Shown: in pieces, positions 49,739-58,610 of the stretch | Layout: each line of letters begins with the position of its first letter | Numbering within the stretch: position 1 is the stretch's first letter | Assembly: GCA_036496805.1 (NCBI GenBank) | Contig: DASXKN010000027.1 | Span: forward strand, 1 to 64,000 | Direction of reading: 5' to 3' | Origin: SZAS-103 sp036496805 | GTDB lineage: Bacteria; Pseudomonadota; Gammaproteobacteria; Xanthomonadales; Xanthomonadaceae | DNA length: 64,000 nucleotides | Notes under the pieces: model-generated | Told to the model about the DNA's origin: nothing | Seen by the model: the letters and a program-made list of their open reading frames with translations, nothing else | Database searches by the model: none | Translations under genes and position numbers: made by a program

Positions 49739-50544
49739 TTTCCGGAAGCCCGATCCAGTCGGGCGAGCCGTCGGAGGATCTTCGCGTTCGGCTCGAGCTT
49801 GCGTGCCGGGGGAATCACGACGGTATCGGCCAGCTCGATATGCGCCGTCGCCAGTTTGCGCAACGTCGTGCGTTCGATCCGCGGCGCGTGGATCGCCAGG
49901 GTCGCGGCGCGGTAGATGATGACCCGATGGCCGAGCGGATAGTCTTCCGCCAGCACGTCCACCAGCACCTGCCGGTAGGCGTTGTCCGCGTGAAGCCGCG
50001 CCAGGGCCTTGTCGCCGACCGCTCCGACCTGCCACAGCACCAGATACATGGTCGGATCGATGCGGCGCTTGTAGTACAGCAACTGGCTCGCTTCGCAGTG
50101 CAGGCAGCCGACCTCGCCCGGATCGATGCCGAGGTCGGCGTACAGGCAATCCTCCGCCGAGATCCCCGGCTCCATGTGCGCGGCGTAGCCTTCCTTGCGC
50201 GCGATCGCGATGGCCTTGTGCGGCGACCAGGCGAAGACGCCGGGATGGCCGTAGAAGGCGGCGACGACCTTCTTTCCGGCGCGCACTTCCACGAGCATCG
50301 CCTCGACCATCTCGCGATAGGTCTGCATCCGCGATTTGCCCTCGCGGTAACAGGGCTGGAGGCTGCGCACGTCCTTGTTCATGCCGGCGATCCATTGCTC
50401 GACGATGGCGTCCGACATCGCCGAAAACACCACGTCGGCCTGTTCGATGTAGCTGCGCGCCAGCGGGCCGAGGTGCGAGCCCAGGGTGATGCCGGTGCCG
50501 ACGCAGACCAGGCTGCCGCGGCGGGTTGGGGCGGTCGGTTCCAA
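49735..50544 (-). CDS. Borosin-type peptide alpha-N-methyltransferase, tetrapyrrole-methylase fold (cassette B)
   Basis: Protein of 269 aa, paralogue of the cassette A enzyme. GSLVCVGTG lies at 10-18, YGHPGVFA at 98-105, followed by EPGISAEDCLYADLGIDPG. With the TTG start at 50544 the residues Tyr66, Arg72, Tyr76 and Tyr98 fall on exactly the numbers I recall for the OphMA catalytic set. TTG is supported by GAGGA about 9 nt upstream and by the same start in copy A. It is the first gene of cassette B; 189 bp separate it from the divergent NTF2-like gene and should hold the promoter. Confidence 0.85.
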   Translation of the reverse strand: MEPTAPTRRGSLVCVGTGITLGSHLGPLARSYIEQADVVFSAMSDAIVEQWIAGMNKDVRSLQPCYREGKSRMQTYREMVEAMLVEVRAGKKVVAAFYGHPGVFAWSPHKAIAIARKEGYAAHMEPGISAEDCLYADLGIDPGEVGCLHCEASQLLYYKRRIDPTMYLVLWQVGAVGDKALARLHADNAYRQVLVDVLAEDYPLGHRVIIYRAATLAIHAPRIERTTLRKLATAHIELADTVVIPPARKLEPNAKILRRLARLDRASGK

Positions 50545-50733
50545 GCGATGTCGTCCTCGGATGCGGTGGAGGGCCTGCGGCCGGAGTCGGGCGAGTCTAG
50601 CGAAACGCGACTGCATGCGGGACGGCGTCGTTGCGTCGTCGCATGGGCGCTCGATGGGCATGACGAATCGCACTCGCGCCGGTGCGTACGAGCCACCACG
50701 ATCGTCGGCGACGCGATCGCACAGGAGAGCAGC

Positions 50734-51522
50734 ATGCCCGCCCGCAATTCCGGATCGATTCGGAAGGCACGCCCCATGTGGCTGGCAGGAATCGCCTGCG
50801 GCACGCTGGCGTATGCGGCCGCGATGCCGTCGCACGCGGGCGAGGCGCCGCCGGACGTGCGCGACCAACTGGTTGCGCTGACCCAGCGGATCATGGACGC
50901 GATCGGCGAGGGCAAGGCCGAGGTCTGGCGGCAGGCGCTGGCCGATGACGCGGTGGTCACCGACGAGTTCGGTCGTCGCCAGGACAAGGCCGAAGCGGTG
51001 GCCGCGATCCGTCCCTTCCCGCCGGGCATATCGGGCAGCATCCAGGTGCGAGATGCGCGCGTGCGCGTGTACGGCGATACCGCGGTGATCGACTTCGAGG
51101 ACTACGAACGCGAGACCTACTTCGGCCAGCAGTTCGTCGTGCGTTATCCCTCGACCGCGACCTATGTGCGCAGGAGCGGCGAATGGAAACTGGTCGCATG
51201 GATGGACGTGACCCTGCCCACGCCGCCGCCGTCGCTGGCCGTGCGCGACCTGTCGCTGGCCGACTATCCCGGCACCTATCGCATCGCACCCGACCGCGCC
51301 TGGAGCATCGAGCGCGATGGCGACCACCTGGTCTTCCGCACCAAGGCGGGGCGGCCGGCCGTCGCACTCGATCCCGTCGCACGCGACGTGTTCATGGGCG
51401 GCGACGACGAGAAGAACCTCTACGTGTTCAAGCGCGACGCGGCAGGCAAGGTGGTCGAGCTGGTCGAGCGGCGCAAGTTCAACGACCTCCACCTGCAGCG
51501 CGAGCCGGCGGCGGAGCGCTGA
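50734..51522 (+). CDS. Secreted SnoaL/DUF4440-like (NTF2 fold) protein
   Basis: Protein of 262 aa. Residues 1-35 are a signal sequence (RKARPMWLAGIACGTLAYAAA, cleavage near SHAGEA). The first domain is NTF2-like: RIMDAIGEGKAEVW, DDAVVTDEFGR and GEWKLVAWMDV fit DUF4440/SnoaL proteins. A second beta-rich domain of about 85 residues follows (YPGTYRIAPDRAWSIERDGD), resembling the C-terminal domain of some serine-hydrolase partners. Function unknown. aggaga gives a good RBS. It is divergent from the borosin cassette and has no operon partner. Confidence 0.78.
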   Translation: MPARNSGSIRKARPMWLAGIACGTLAYAAAMPSHAGEAPPDVRDQLVALTQRIMDAIGEGKAEVWRQALADDAVVTDEFGRRQDKAEAVAAIRPFPPGISGSIQVRDARVRVYGDTAVIDFEDYERETYFGQQFVVRYPSTATYVRRSGEWKLVAWMDVTLPTPPPSLAVRDLSLADYPGTYRIAPDRAWSIERDGDHLVFRTKAGRPAVALDPVARDVFMGGDDEKNLYVFKRDAAGKVVELVERRKFNDLHLQREPAAER

Positions 51523-51552
51523 AGCGCATTTGCGATCGATCGCGCAGGCCGG

Positions 51553-51999
51553 CTAGAAAGCCAGCCTGAGCGTCCCGCCCACGTCGACAGCGTTCCATTG
51601 CGCGGTGAGTTCTTCGATCCGCGCGCGCACGGCGTGGATGTCGGAAGCGTCGATAGGGAGCACCGGGCAGGCGCGCGCCTCGCAGGTGACGCGGTAGAGA
51701 TCGAGCATGTCGTCGGGTGGCGAATTCCCGCCCGACCAGCCGTCGCCCTGGAAGACCTCGACCAGGCGTTCGACGGCATCGGTCTCGGCGTCGGGCGCCA
51801 TCCGGAAGTTCGCCGGCTCTCCCTCGTGCACGCGACGCAGGAAGCCGCGGTTGCACAGGACGCTTTCCACGGCGAAGTGGACCATGTCGTGCGGAATGAT
51901 CCGTTGCTTGGGGCAGTCGACGGATTCGCGCACGCCGTCGCCACGGATCACGTCCATGCGGTCGTACTTGCCGTTGCCTTTGGTGAAGACGAGTTCCAT
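51553..51999 (-). CDS. Conserved hypothetical protein
   Basis: Cytosolic protein of 148 aa without a known name to me. It starts MELVFTKGNGKYD and contains RESVDCPKQRIIPHDMVHFAVE, a pattern I associate with small uncharacterised proteobacterial proteins of about this size. Three cysteines, no signal or membrane segment. It is convergent with the NTF2-like gene (30-bp gap) and divergent from the GH16 gene. Confidence 0.75.
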   Translation of the reverse strand: MELVFTKGNGKYDRMDVIRGDGVRESVDCPKQRIIPHDMVHFAVESVLCNRGFLRRVHEGEPANFRMAPDAETDAVERLVEVFQGDGWSGGNSPPDDMLDLYRVTCEARACPVLPIDASDIHAVRARIEELTAQWNAVDVGGTLRLAF

Positions 52000-52097
52000 G
52001 GATCGGCTCGTTGCGTTCGGGGGTGGAATTCATCTCCGATGCCGATTGTCGCTTTTCGCGCTAGCATCGACAAACCGTGCCGAAGAGGAGATCGGTG

Positions 52098-52835
52098 ATG
52101 TCCGTGCGAACCCTGTCCATGCTGGTTCTCGGCGCATCGCTGGCGACCTGTTTCGCAGCGCCGGCCGGCGCCACGACGCTCGCGTTCGCGGGCTACACCT
52201 GGGAAGTGCGGACCGGGCAGGGCGGTCCCGGGCCGAATCGCTGGAACGCCGCCAATGCCTGGGTCGATACAGCGGGCGCGATGCATCTGCGGATGTCGAA
52301 GATCAACGGCTTCTGGCAGTGCGCCGAGGTCTACCTCGACCAGCGCCTGGGTTTTGGCACTTATGAATTCAATGTCACCGGCCCGATCGACCAGCTCGAC
52401 AAGAACGTGGTGCTGGGGCTGTTCGACTATCCGACGGCCGACGTTGGGCCGGACGGCACCAACGAGATCGACATCGAGTTCTCGCACTGGGGCAACGCCG
52501 ACAATCCGATCGGCAACTACACCGTCTGGCCCGCCGTCGCGGGCATCCAGCCATGGTCGCGCGCGTTCCCCTTCACGCTGACCAGCAACAGCACCACCCA
52601 GCGCTTCGTCTGGGCCGCGGACAGCATCGCGTTCCACATGTACAAGTCGATACCCGCCCCCGCCGGTGCCGGCTTCATCCACTGGACGTATCGACCCGCC
52701 AGCAAGCCGGCCAGCCACATCCCGCAGCAGCCCCTGCCGGTGCACATGAACCTGTGGCTGTTCCAGGGGAAGGCGCCGGCGAACGGGCAATCGGTGGAGA
52801 TCGTCATCAACGGCTTCCACTTCACGCCGCAGTGA
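52098..52835 (+). CDS. Secreted glycoside hydrolase family 16-like beta-glucanase
   Basis: Protein of 245 aa. Signal peptide 1-25 (SMLVLGASLATCFAAPAGA). The mature part is the beta-jelly-roll of GH16: GYTWEVR near the N-terminus, GFGTYEFNVTG, and the catalytic EIDIE at 123-127, with the nucleophile Glu123 and acid/base Glu127 arrangement of the ExDxE type. FSHWGN follows. The substrate could be a beta-1,3- or mixed-linked glucan. ATG 52098 is preferred over an upstream GTG because gaggag precedes it. The stop lies 86 bp before the tRNA. Confidence 0.88.
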   Translation: MSVRTLSMLVLGASLATCFAAPAGATTLAFAGYTWEVRTGQGGPGPNRWNAANAWVDTAGAMHLRMSKINGFWQCAEVYLDQRLGFGTYEFNVTGPIDQLDKNVVLGLFDYPTADVGPDGTNEIDIEFSHWGNADNPIGNYTVWPAVAGIQPWSRAFPFTLTSNSTTQRFVWAADSIAFHMYKSIPAPAGAGFIHWTYRPASKPASHIPQQPLPVHMNLWLFQGKAPANGQSVEIVINGFHFTPQ

Positions 52836-52878
52836 GGCGAGGCTGGCGGCGACAGCAAGGGCACGGCGATTTTCCGCC

Positions 52879-52907
52879 TTGCAAAAGACCGGCCGCGTGC
52901 CCATAAT
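52879..52907 (+). promoter_or_regulatory. Sigma-70 promoter of the initiator tRNA / rimP-nusA operon
   Basis: TTGCAA (52879-52884), exactly 17 bp, then CATAAT (52902-52907). Transcription should start a few bases before the tRNA at 52922. This is the expected place for the metY-operon promoter. Confidence 0.8.
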
Positions 52908-52921
52908 TCGCGTTCCACTGC

Positions 52922-52998
<77 letters not shown>

Positions 52999-53109
52999 GT
53001 TTCTGCGGCAGGAAGTTCCTTGCGGATGTAATTCCTCGTGGACTCTTGTTGCGCTGGGCTCGCAACGGCTCGTTGTTTGCGCCGTTACGCCGGAATTTGC
53101 TGTTACCGG

Positions 53110-53139
53110 AAAGGGGCCTGTGGGCCCCTTTTGCTTTTC
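53110..53139 (+). terminator. Terminator-like hairpin between the tRNA and rimP
   Basis: A 9-bp stem (aaaggggcc / ggccccttt) with a 4-nt loop is followed by tgctttt. It lies 110 bp after the tRNA and before rimP, so it probably attenuates readthrough of the tRNA transcript into the operon. Confidence 0.75.
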
Positions 53140-53200
53140 CGAAACTGTTTTTTCGAAACCCTTTTTTCCCCGAAGCCGTTTTCGCCAATCGAAGATCGAG

Positions 53201-53806
53201 ATGTCCGACCGCACCACCGAAATCGCAGCCCTGCTCGCGCCGACCGTCGCCTCCATGCAGCTCGAACTGCTGGGCGTGGAGTTCGCGCAGTCGGGCGCTC
53301 ACGCGCTGTTGCGGCTTTACATCGACGCGCCCGGGCGCACGGTGGCGATCGAGGACTGCGAAGCGGTGAGCCGCGAAGTGTCGGCGGTGCTGGACGTCAA
53401 CGATCCGATCGCCTCGCACTACACGCTGGAAGTCTCCTCTCCGGGCATCGACCGCCCGCTGTTCACCGCGGCGCAGTTCGCGCGCTGCGTGGGCGAGCAG
53501 GTGAAGCTGAGCCTGCAGATCCCGGTCGGCGGTCGCCGCCGCGTGCAGGGCACGATCCTCGGCGTGGACGGCGACGAGATTTCGCTGCGCGTCGACGAAA
53601 CCGAATTGAAGTTGCAGCACACGAACATCGAGAAGGCGCGCCTGGTCCCCGACTGGGTTGCGCTGGGTCTGGGAGCCGCGCCCGGCGAGAAGGGCAAGGC
53701 AACCGGCGGAAAGAAGGGCCGCGGCGGCAAGCCGGGCCGAAACGACAGGCAACACGGCAAACACAGCGGCGCGCAAGGCCCGCACGTCACGGAGCACGAG
53801 CAATGA
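53201..53806 (+). CDS. rimP: Ribosome maturation factor RimP
   Basis: Protein of 201 aa needed for 30S subunit maturation. The first 150 residues carry the two RimP domains: IDAPGRTVAIEDCEAVSREVS and YTLEVSSPGIDRPL are signatures, followed by the Sm-like C-terminal barrel. A further 45-50 residues rich in Lys, Gly and Arg (GKKGRGGKPGR) extend beyond the usual 150-155 aa and look disordered and RNA-binding. The stop overlaps the nusA start as ATGA. Confidence 0.95.
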   Translation: MSDRTTEIAALLAPTVASMQLELLGVEFAQSGAHALLRLYIDAPGRTVAIEDCEAVSREVSAVLDVNDPIASHYTLEVSSPGIDRPLFTAAQFARCVGEQVKLSLQIPVGGRRRVQGTILGVDGDEISLRVDETELKLQHTNIEKARLVPDWVALGLGAAPGEKGKATGGKKGRGGKPGRNDRQHGKHSGAQGPHVTEHEQ

Positions 53807-55290
53807 GCAAGGAAATGTTGATGGTGATCGACGCGGTCGCCAACGAAAAGGGCGTCCCGCGCGAGGTCATCCTGCAGGCGATGGAGTCCGCGCTGGCCTC
53901 GGCCGCGAAGAAGTCCTACCACGACCAGGACGTGCAGATCCGCGTCGCGATCAATTCGAAGGACGGCAGCTACGAGACCTTCCGCCAGTGGGAAGTCGTT
54001 CCCGACGAGGTGGTGATGGAATCGCCCGACCGCCAGTTGCGCCTGATGGACGCGATCGACGACAACACCGAGGCCGCCGTCGGCGACGTCATCGAGGAAT
54101 CGATCGCGAACGCCGAGTTCGGCCGCATCGAGGCGCAGGCCGCCAAGCAGGTGATCGTGCAGAAGGTGCGCGAGGCCGAGCGCGCGCAGGTCGTCGAAGC
54201 CTGGGCCGACCGCGTTGGCGAACTGGTCACCGGCATCGTCAAGCGCGCCGAGCGCGGCAACATCTACGTCGACCTCGGCGGCAACGCCGAAGCCTTCATC
54301 CCGAAGGACAAGGCGATCCCGCGCGATACGCTGCGCCCGGGCGACCGCGTCAAGGGTTACCTGCTGGAAGTGCGCGCCGAGGCGCGCGGGCCGCAGCTGT
54401 TCATCAGCCGCGCGGCGCCGGAATTCATGATGGAACTGTTCAAGCTGGAAGTGCCCGAGGTCGGCCAGGGCCTGGTCGAGATCAAGGCCGCCGCGCGCGA
54501 TCCGGGCGATCGCGCCAAGATCGCCGTGATCGCGCACGACCGCCGCACCGATCCCATCGGCGCCTGCATCGGCATGCGCGGTTCGCGCGTGCAGGCGGTG
54601 AGCAACGAGCTCAACGGCGAGCGCGTCGACATCATCCTGTGGAGCGACAACCCCGCGCAGTTCGTGATCAACGCGATGGCGCCCGCCGAGGTGCAGTCGA
54701 TCATCGTCGACGAGGAACGCCATTCGATGGACCTCGCCGTGGCCGAGGACAAGCTCGCGCAGGCGATCGGCAAGGGTGGCCAGAACGTGCGCCTGGCCAG
54801 CCGCCTGACCGGCTGGCAGCTCAACGTGATGACCCAGGACCAGGTCACCGCCAAGAGCGAGGCCGAACAGGTCGCCGCGCGCCAGTTGTTCATGGACAAG
54901 CTCGAGGTCGACGAGGAAATCGCCGGCATCCTGGTCGGCGAGGGCTTCAACACCGTCGAGGAAATCGCCTACGTGCCGACCGCCGAGTTGCTGGCGATCG
55001 AGGGCTTCGACGAGGACATCGTCGAGGAGCTGCGCGCCCGCGCCCGCGACGCGCTGCTCACCGACGCGCTGGCGGTCGAGGAAGGGATCGACGAGCACCA
55101 GCCGGCCGAGGACCTGCTCGGTCTCGACGGCATGGACGAGACCACCGCCTTCGCGCTGGCCGAGCGCGGCGTCACCACCCGCGAGGAACTCGCGGAGATG
55201 GCCACCGACGAGATCGCCGACATCGAAGGCATGGGGCCGGAACGCGCTGCGGAGCTGATCATGGCCGCGCGCGCGCACTGGTTCGAATGA
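53803..55290 (+). CDS. nusA: Transcription termination/antitermination factor NusA
   Basis: RNA-polymerase-associated factor of 495 aa. The N-terminal domain binds polymerase (NEKGVPREVILQAMESALASA), then the S1 domain (VTGIVKRAERGNIYVDLGG, about 137-200), KH1 and KH2 (GACIGMRGSRVQ, AIGKGGQNVRLA), and two C-terminal acidic repeats (GFNTVEEIAYVP, GMDETTAFALAERG). The repeats bind the alpha subunit and autoinhibit RNA binding. The length equals E. coli NusA (495). Coupled to rimP. Confidence 0.98.
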   Translation: MSKEMLMVIDAVANEKGVPREVILQAMESALASAAKKSYHDQDVQIRVAINSKDGSYETFRQWEVVPDEVVMESPDRQLRLMDAIDDNTEAAVGDVIEESIANAEFGRIEAQAAKQVIVQKVREAERAQVVEAWADRVGELVTGIVKRAERGNIYVDLGGNAEAFIPKDKAIPRDTLRPGDRVKGYLLEVRAEARGPQLFISRAAPEFMMELFKLEVPEVGQGLVEIKAAARDPGDRAKIAVIAHDRRTDPIGACIGMRGSRVQAVSNELNGERVDIILWSDNPAQFVINAMAPAEVQSIIVDEERHSMDLAVAEDKLAQAIGKGGQNVRLASRLTGWQLNVMTQDQVTAKSEAEQVAARQLFMDKLEVDEEIAGILVGEGFNTVEEIAYVPTAELLAIEGFDEDIVEELRARARDALLTDALAVEEGIDEHQPAEDLLGLDGMDETTAFALAERGVTTREELAEMATDEIADIEGMGPERAAELIMAARAHWFE

Positions 55291-55435
55291 GGCGGGACAT
55301 CGGCTGAAGGATCGTCGCTCCGGACATCCCGGAACGACGCGCCGAAGCCGGGACCGCGGGACCGTGCAGGGGCGAATCGTCGCACCGGCACGGTAGACTA
55401 GAGGTTTGATCGCAACACCAGGTCACGGGATACAA

Positions 55436-58075
55436 ATGTCCGAAGTCACCGTAAACACGCTCGCGAAGATGGTCGGCACGCCGGTCGAGAAGCTCCTGGA
55501 GCAGCTCGCGGAAGCCGGCATGGCCTTCAGCGGCCCGGACCAGGTGGTCACAAGCACCGAGAAGATGAAGCTGCTCGGCTTCCTGCGCCGCACCCACGGC
55601 AAGGCCGAGAAGCCGGTTGCCGAGGCCGCCGCGCCCAAGCAGATCACGCTCAAGCGGACCACCCACAACGAGCTGACCGTCAGCGCCGGCAAGGCCAAGA
55701 CCACGGTCACGGTAGAGGTCCGCCAGAAGCGCACCTACGTCAAGCGCGACCAGGTCGAGACCCCGGTCAACGACGAGCGCGAGGACGCGCTGCGCAAGCT
55801 GGCGGAGTCGAACAACCGCAACCAGGCGGAGAACGCCGCGCTCAACGAGGTCGACCGCAAGCGCCGCGAAGAGGAAGCCGCGCGCCGCGAGGCCGAGGAA
55901 GCCGCACGCAAGGCGCGCGAACCGGTCGAGGTCGTCGAAGCAGCGCCGGCCGTCGAGGAAGACAAGAAGGCGCCCGCGAAGCCGGCGGCAGCGACCACCG
56001 CGGCCGCGCCGCCCTCGGAAAAATCCACCCACAAGCAGGCGCCCGCGCCCGAAGCGCGCCGTCGCGAGACCACGCGCGAGAACCAGCGCGACGCCAAGCC
56101 GGCGCACAAGAAAGTCCAGCATCGCGGCACCCACGCGATGCCGGCCGAGATCGACGACAACGATCCGGCGAACCGTTTTTCGTCGCAGCTGCACCTGTCC
56201 GATGCCGAGCGTGCGCGTCGCGGCGCCGGCAAGCGCAAGATGCGCGCGAGGCCCGTCGAGGCGGCCCGCCAGGCCACCGGCCAGCATGGCTTCGCGCGTC
56301 CGACCGCGCCGGTGCAGCGCGAAGTCGCGATCGGCGAGAGCATCAGCGTCGCCGACCTCGCGGCCAAGCTCGCGCTCAAGGGCGGCGAAGTGGTCAAGGC
56401 GCTGTTCAAGATGGGCACGATGGTGACCATCAACCAGGTACTCGACCACGACACCGCCGTCCTCGTCGTCGAGGAACTCGGTCACACGGCGGTCGTCGCC
56501 ACCGAGAACGACGCCGAATCCGCGCTGCTCGCGCATGGCGAGGAGGCGCCGCAGGGCGAGCGCTCGACGCGTCCGCCGGTGGTCACGATCATGGGCCACG
56601 TCGACCACGGCAAGACCTCGCTGCTGGACTACATCCGCCGCACCAAGGTGGCGCACGGCGAGGCCGGCGGCATCACCCAGCACATCGGCGCCTACCACGT
56701 GGAGACGTCGAAGGGCACGATCAGCTTCCTCGACACCCCGGGCCACTCGGCGTTCTCGTCGATGCGCGCGCGCGGCGCGAAACTCACCGACATCGTCGTG
56801 CTGGTGGTCGCTGCCGACGACGGCGTGATGCCGCAGACGATCGAGGCCGTGCAGCACGCCAAGGCGGCCAACGTGCCGCTGATCGTGGCGATGAACAAGA
56901 TGGACAAGTCCGAGGCCAAGCCCGACAACATCAAGCAGGGCTTGTCGAACATCGGCGTGCTTGCCGAGGACTGGGGCGGCGACGTGCAGTTCGTGCCGGT
57001 GTCGGCCAAGACCGGCATGGGCGTGGACGCGTTGCTCGACGCGGTCCTCGTGCAGTCCGAAGTGATGGAGTTGAACGCGGTGCGCGATGCGCGCGCCAGT
57101 GGCGTGGTGATCGAGTCCAGCCTCGACAAGGGCCGTGGTCCGGTCGCGACCGTGCTCGTCCAGCAGGGCACCCTGAAGAAGGGCGACTACCTCGTCTGCG
57201 GCGTGCAGTACGGCCGCGTGCGCGCGCTGTTCGACGAGACCGGCAAGCAGGTCGATTCGGCCGGTCCCTCGATCCCGGTGCAGGTGCTCGGCCTGTCGGG
57301 CGTGCCCGATTCCGGCGACGACTTCACCGTGGTCGACGACGAGCGGCTGGCGAAGGACGTGGCGCAGCAGCGCGACGCCAAGCGCCGCGAGTCGCGCCTG
57401 GTCAGCCAGGCCGGCAACCGCATGGAAGACATCATGGCGCAGATGGGCCAGGGCGCCGGCCAGCTGTCGCTGGCGCTGGTGGTCAAGGCCGACGTGCATG
57501 GTTCGGTGCAGGCGCTGCGCGAGGCGCTGGTCTCGCTGTCCAACGAGTCGATCAGGATCAACGTCATCTCGTCGGGCGTGGGCGGAATCACCGAGTCGGA
57601 CGCGCAGCTCGCCGCGGCGTCGAAGGCCGTCATCATCGGCTTCAACGTCCGTGCCGATGCCTCGGCGCGCAAGGTGATCGAGACCAATGGCCTCGACCTG
57701 CGCTACTTCTCGATCATCTACGACGTGATCGACCAGGTGAAGCAGGTCGCCTCCGGCTTGCTGGGCGTGGAGATCCGCGAGGAAATCATCGGCACGGCGC
57801 AGGTCATGCAGGTGTTCAGGCATTCCAAGTTCGGCTCGATCGCCGGCAGCACGGTGGTCGAGGGCGTCATCCGCCGCGGCAAGCCCGTGCGCGTGCTCCG
57901 CAACAACGTGGTCATCTTCGAAGGCGAACTCGATTCGCTGCGCCGCTTCAGCGAGAACGTCGACGAGGTCAGGAACGGTACCGAGTGCGGCATCGGCGTG
58001 AAGGGCTACGACCAGGTCAAGCCGGGCGACCAGATCGAGTGCTTCGAGCGCATCGAGATCCAGCGCACGCTGTAA
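55436..58075 (+). CDS. infB: Translation initiation factor IF-2
   Basis: GTPase of 879 aa that delivers initiator tRNA to the 30S P site. The N-terminal IF2-N domain (MSEVTVNTLAKMVGTPVEKLL) is followed by a charged Ala/Glu/Lys/Arg linker to about 330. GTPase motifs are GHVDHGKT (387-394), DTPGH (433-437) and NKMD (487-490). The C-terminal domains end IECFERIEIQRTL. ATG 55436 is the family start; a TTG ten codons upstream is less likely. The initiator tRNA it uses is encoded 2.5 kb upstream in the same operon. Confidence 0.98.
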   Translation: MSEVTVNTLAKMVGTPVEKLLEQLAEAGMAFSGPDQVVTSTEKMKLLGFLRRTHGKAEKPVAEAAAPKQITLKRTTHNELTVSAGKAKTTVTVEVRQKRTYVKRDQVETPVNDEREDALRKLAESNNRNQAENAALNEVDRKRREEEAARREAEEAARKAREPVEVVEAAPAVEEDKKAPAKPAAATTAAAPPSEKSTHKQAPAPEARRRETTRENQRDAKPAHKKVQHRGTHAMPAEIDDNDPANRFSSQLHLSDAERARRGAGKRKMRARPVEAARQATGQHGFARPTAPVQREVAIGESISVADLAAKLALKGGEVVKALFKMGTMVTINQVLDHDTAVLVVEELGHTAVVATENDAESALLAHGEEAPQGERSTRPPVVTIMGHVDHGKTSLLDYIRRTKVAHGEAGGITQHIGAYHVETSKGTISFLDTPGHSAFSSMRARGAKLTDIVVLVVAADDGVMPQTIEAVQHAKAANVPLIVAMNKMDKSEAKPDNIKQGLSNIGVLAEDWGGDVQFVPVSAKTGMGVDALLDAVLVQSEVMELNAVRDARASGVVIESSLDKGRGPVATVLVQQGTLKKGDYLVCGVQYGRVRALFDETGKQVDSAGPSIPVQVLGLSGVPDSGDDFTVVDDERLAKDVAQQRDAKRRESRLVSQAGNRMEDIMAQMGQGAGQLSLALVVKADVHGSVQALREALVSLSNESIRINVISSGVGGITESDAQLAAASKAVIIGFNVRADASARKVIETNGLDLRYFSIIYDVIDQVKQVASGLLGVEIREEIIGTAQVMQVFRHSKFGSIAGSTVVEGVIRRGKPVRVLRNNVVIFEGELDSLRRFSENVDEVRNGTECGIGVKGYDQVKPGDQIECFERIEIQRTL

Positions 58076-58094
58076 GCGCGGGACAAGGAAAGCA

Positions 58095-58469
58095 ATGCCG
58101 CAGAAATCCTTCCACCGCACCGATCGCGTCGCAGCCCAGCTGCGGCGCGAGCTGGGAATGCTGGTGCACGAGGCCGTGCGCAACCACGGCTTGCCGTCGG
58201 TCAGCGTGTCCGACGTCGAGGTCACGCGCGACATGGCGCATGCCAAGGTGTTCGTCACCGCGCTGCAGCCCGAGCGTGTGAAGGAAGCGATGGCAGGCCT
58301 CAAGGAACATGCGCGCGAACTGCGCTTCGAACTCGCGCACGCGATGAAGCTGCGCCATGTGCCGGAGCTGCATTTCCACTACGACGATTCGGTGGACAAG
58401 GGCGAGACGATCGACCGCTTGCTGCGCGATGCGAAGCCACCGGAATCCGCCGATACGGACAGCGAGTAG
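58095..58469 (+). CDS. rbfA: Ribosome-binding factor A
   Basis: Protein of 124 aa with a type II KH fold that binds 16S helix 1 late in 30S assembly and under cold shock. It begins KSFHRTDRVAAQLRRELG and has VSVSDVEVTRDMAHAKVFVT and the end HYDDSVDKGETIDRLL, all family signatures. It starts 20 bp after infB. A dispersed palindrome sits between it and truB. Confidence 0.97.
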   Translation: MPQKSFHRTDRVAAQLRRELGMLVHEAVRNHGLPSVSVSDVEVTRDMAHAKVFVTALQPERVKEAMAGLKEHARELRFELAHAMKLRHVPELHFHYDDSVDKGETIDRLLRDAKPPESADTDSE

Positions 58470-58480
58470 CAATTCGACTT

Positions 58481-58590
58481 TGCTCGTCATTGACCATCTA
58501 CGCTGTTGAGAAGCGCCTCGGCGGACGCGGAATCCATTTTGCTTTGCAGGCACAAGATCAACATGGGTCCCGGCGTTCGCCGGGATGACG
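58481..58590. repeat. Dispersed repeat between rbfA and truB
   Basis: The left part (tgctcgtcattgaccatcta, then cgctgttgaga) matches the element at 4.02 kb; the right part (aagatcaacatgggtcccgg, then cgttcgccgggatgacg) matches the element before nuoG at 32.97 kb. So this copy joins segments of two related elements. It ends 6-7 bp before the truB RBS. Confidence 0.85.
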
Positions 58591-58610
58591 GGCCCTGGAG
58601 GTCCCGGTTC

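Noticed and set aside
55259..58303. A 1014-codon open frame antisense to infB
   Set aside because: The composition is His/Arg/Leu-rich and biased by the complementary frame; IF-2 on the other strand has all GTPase motifs.
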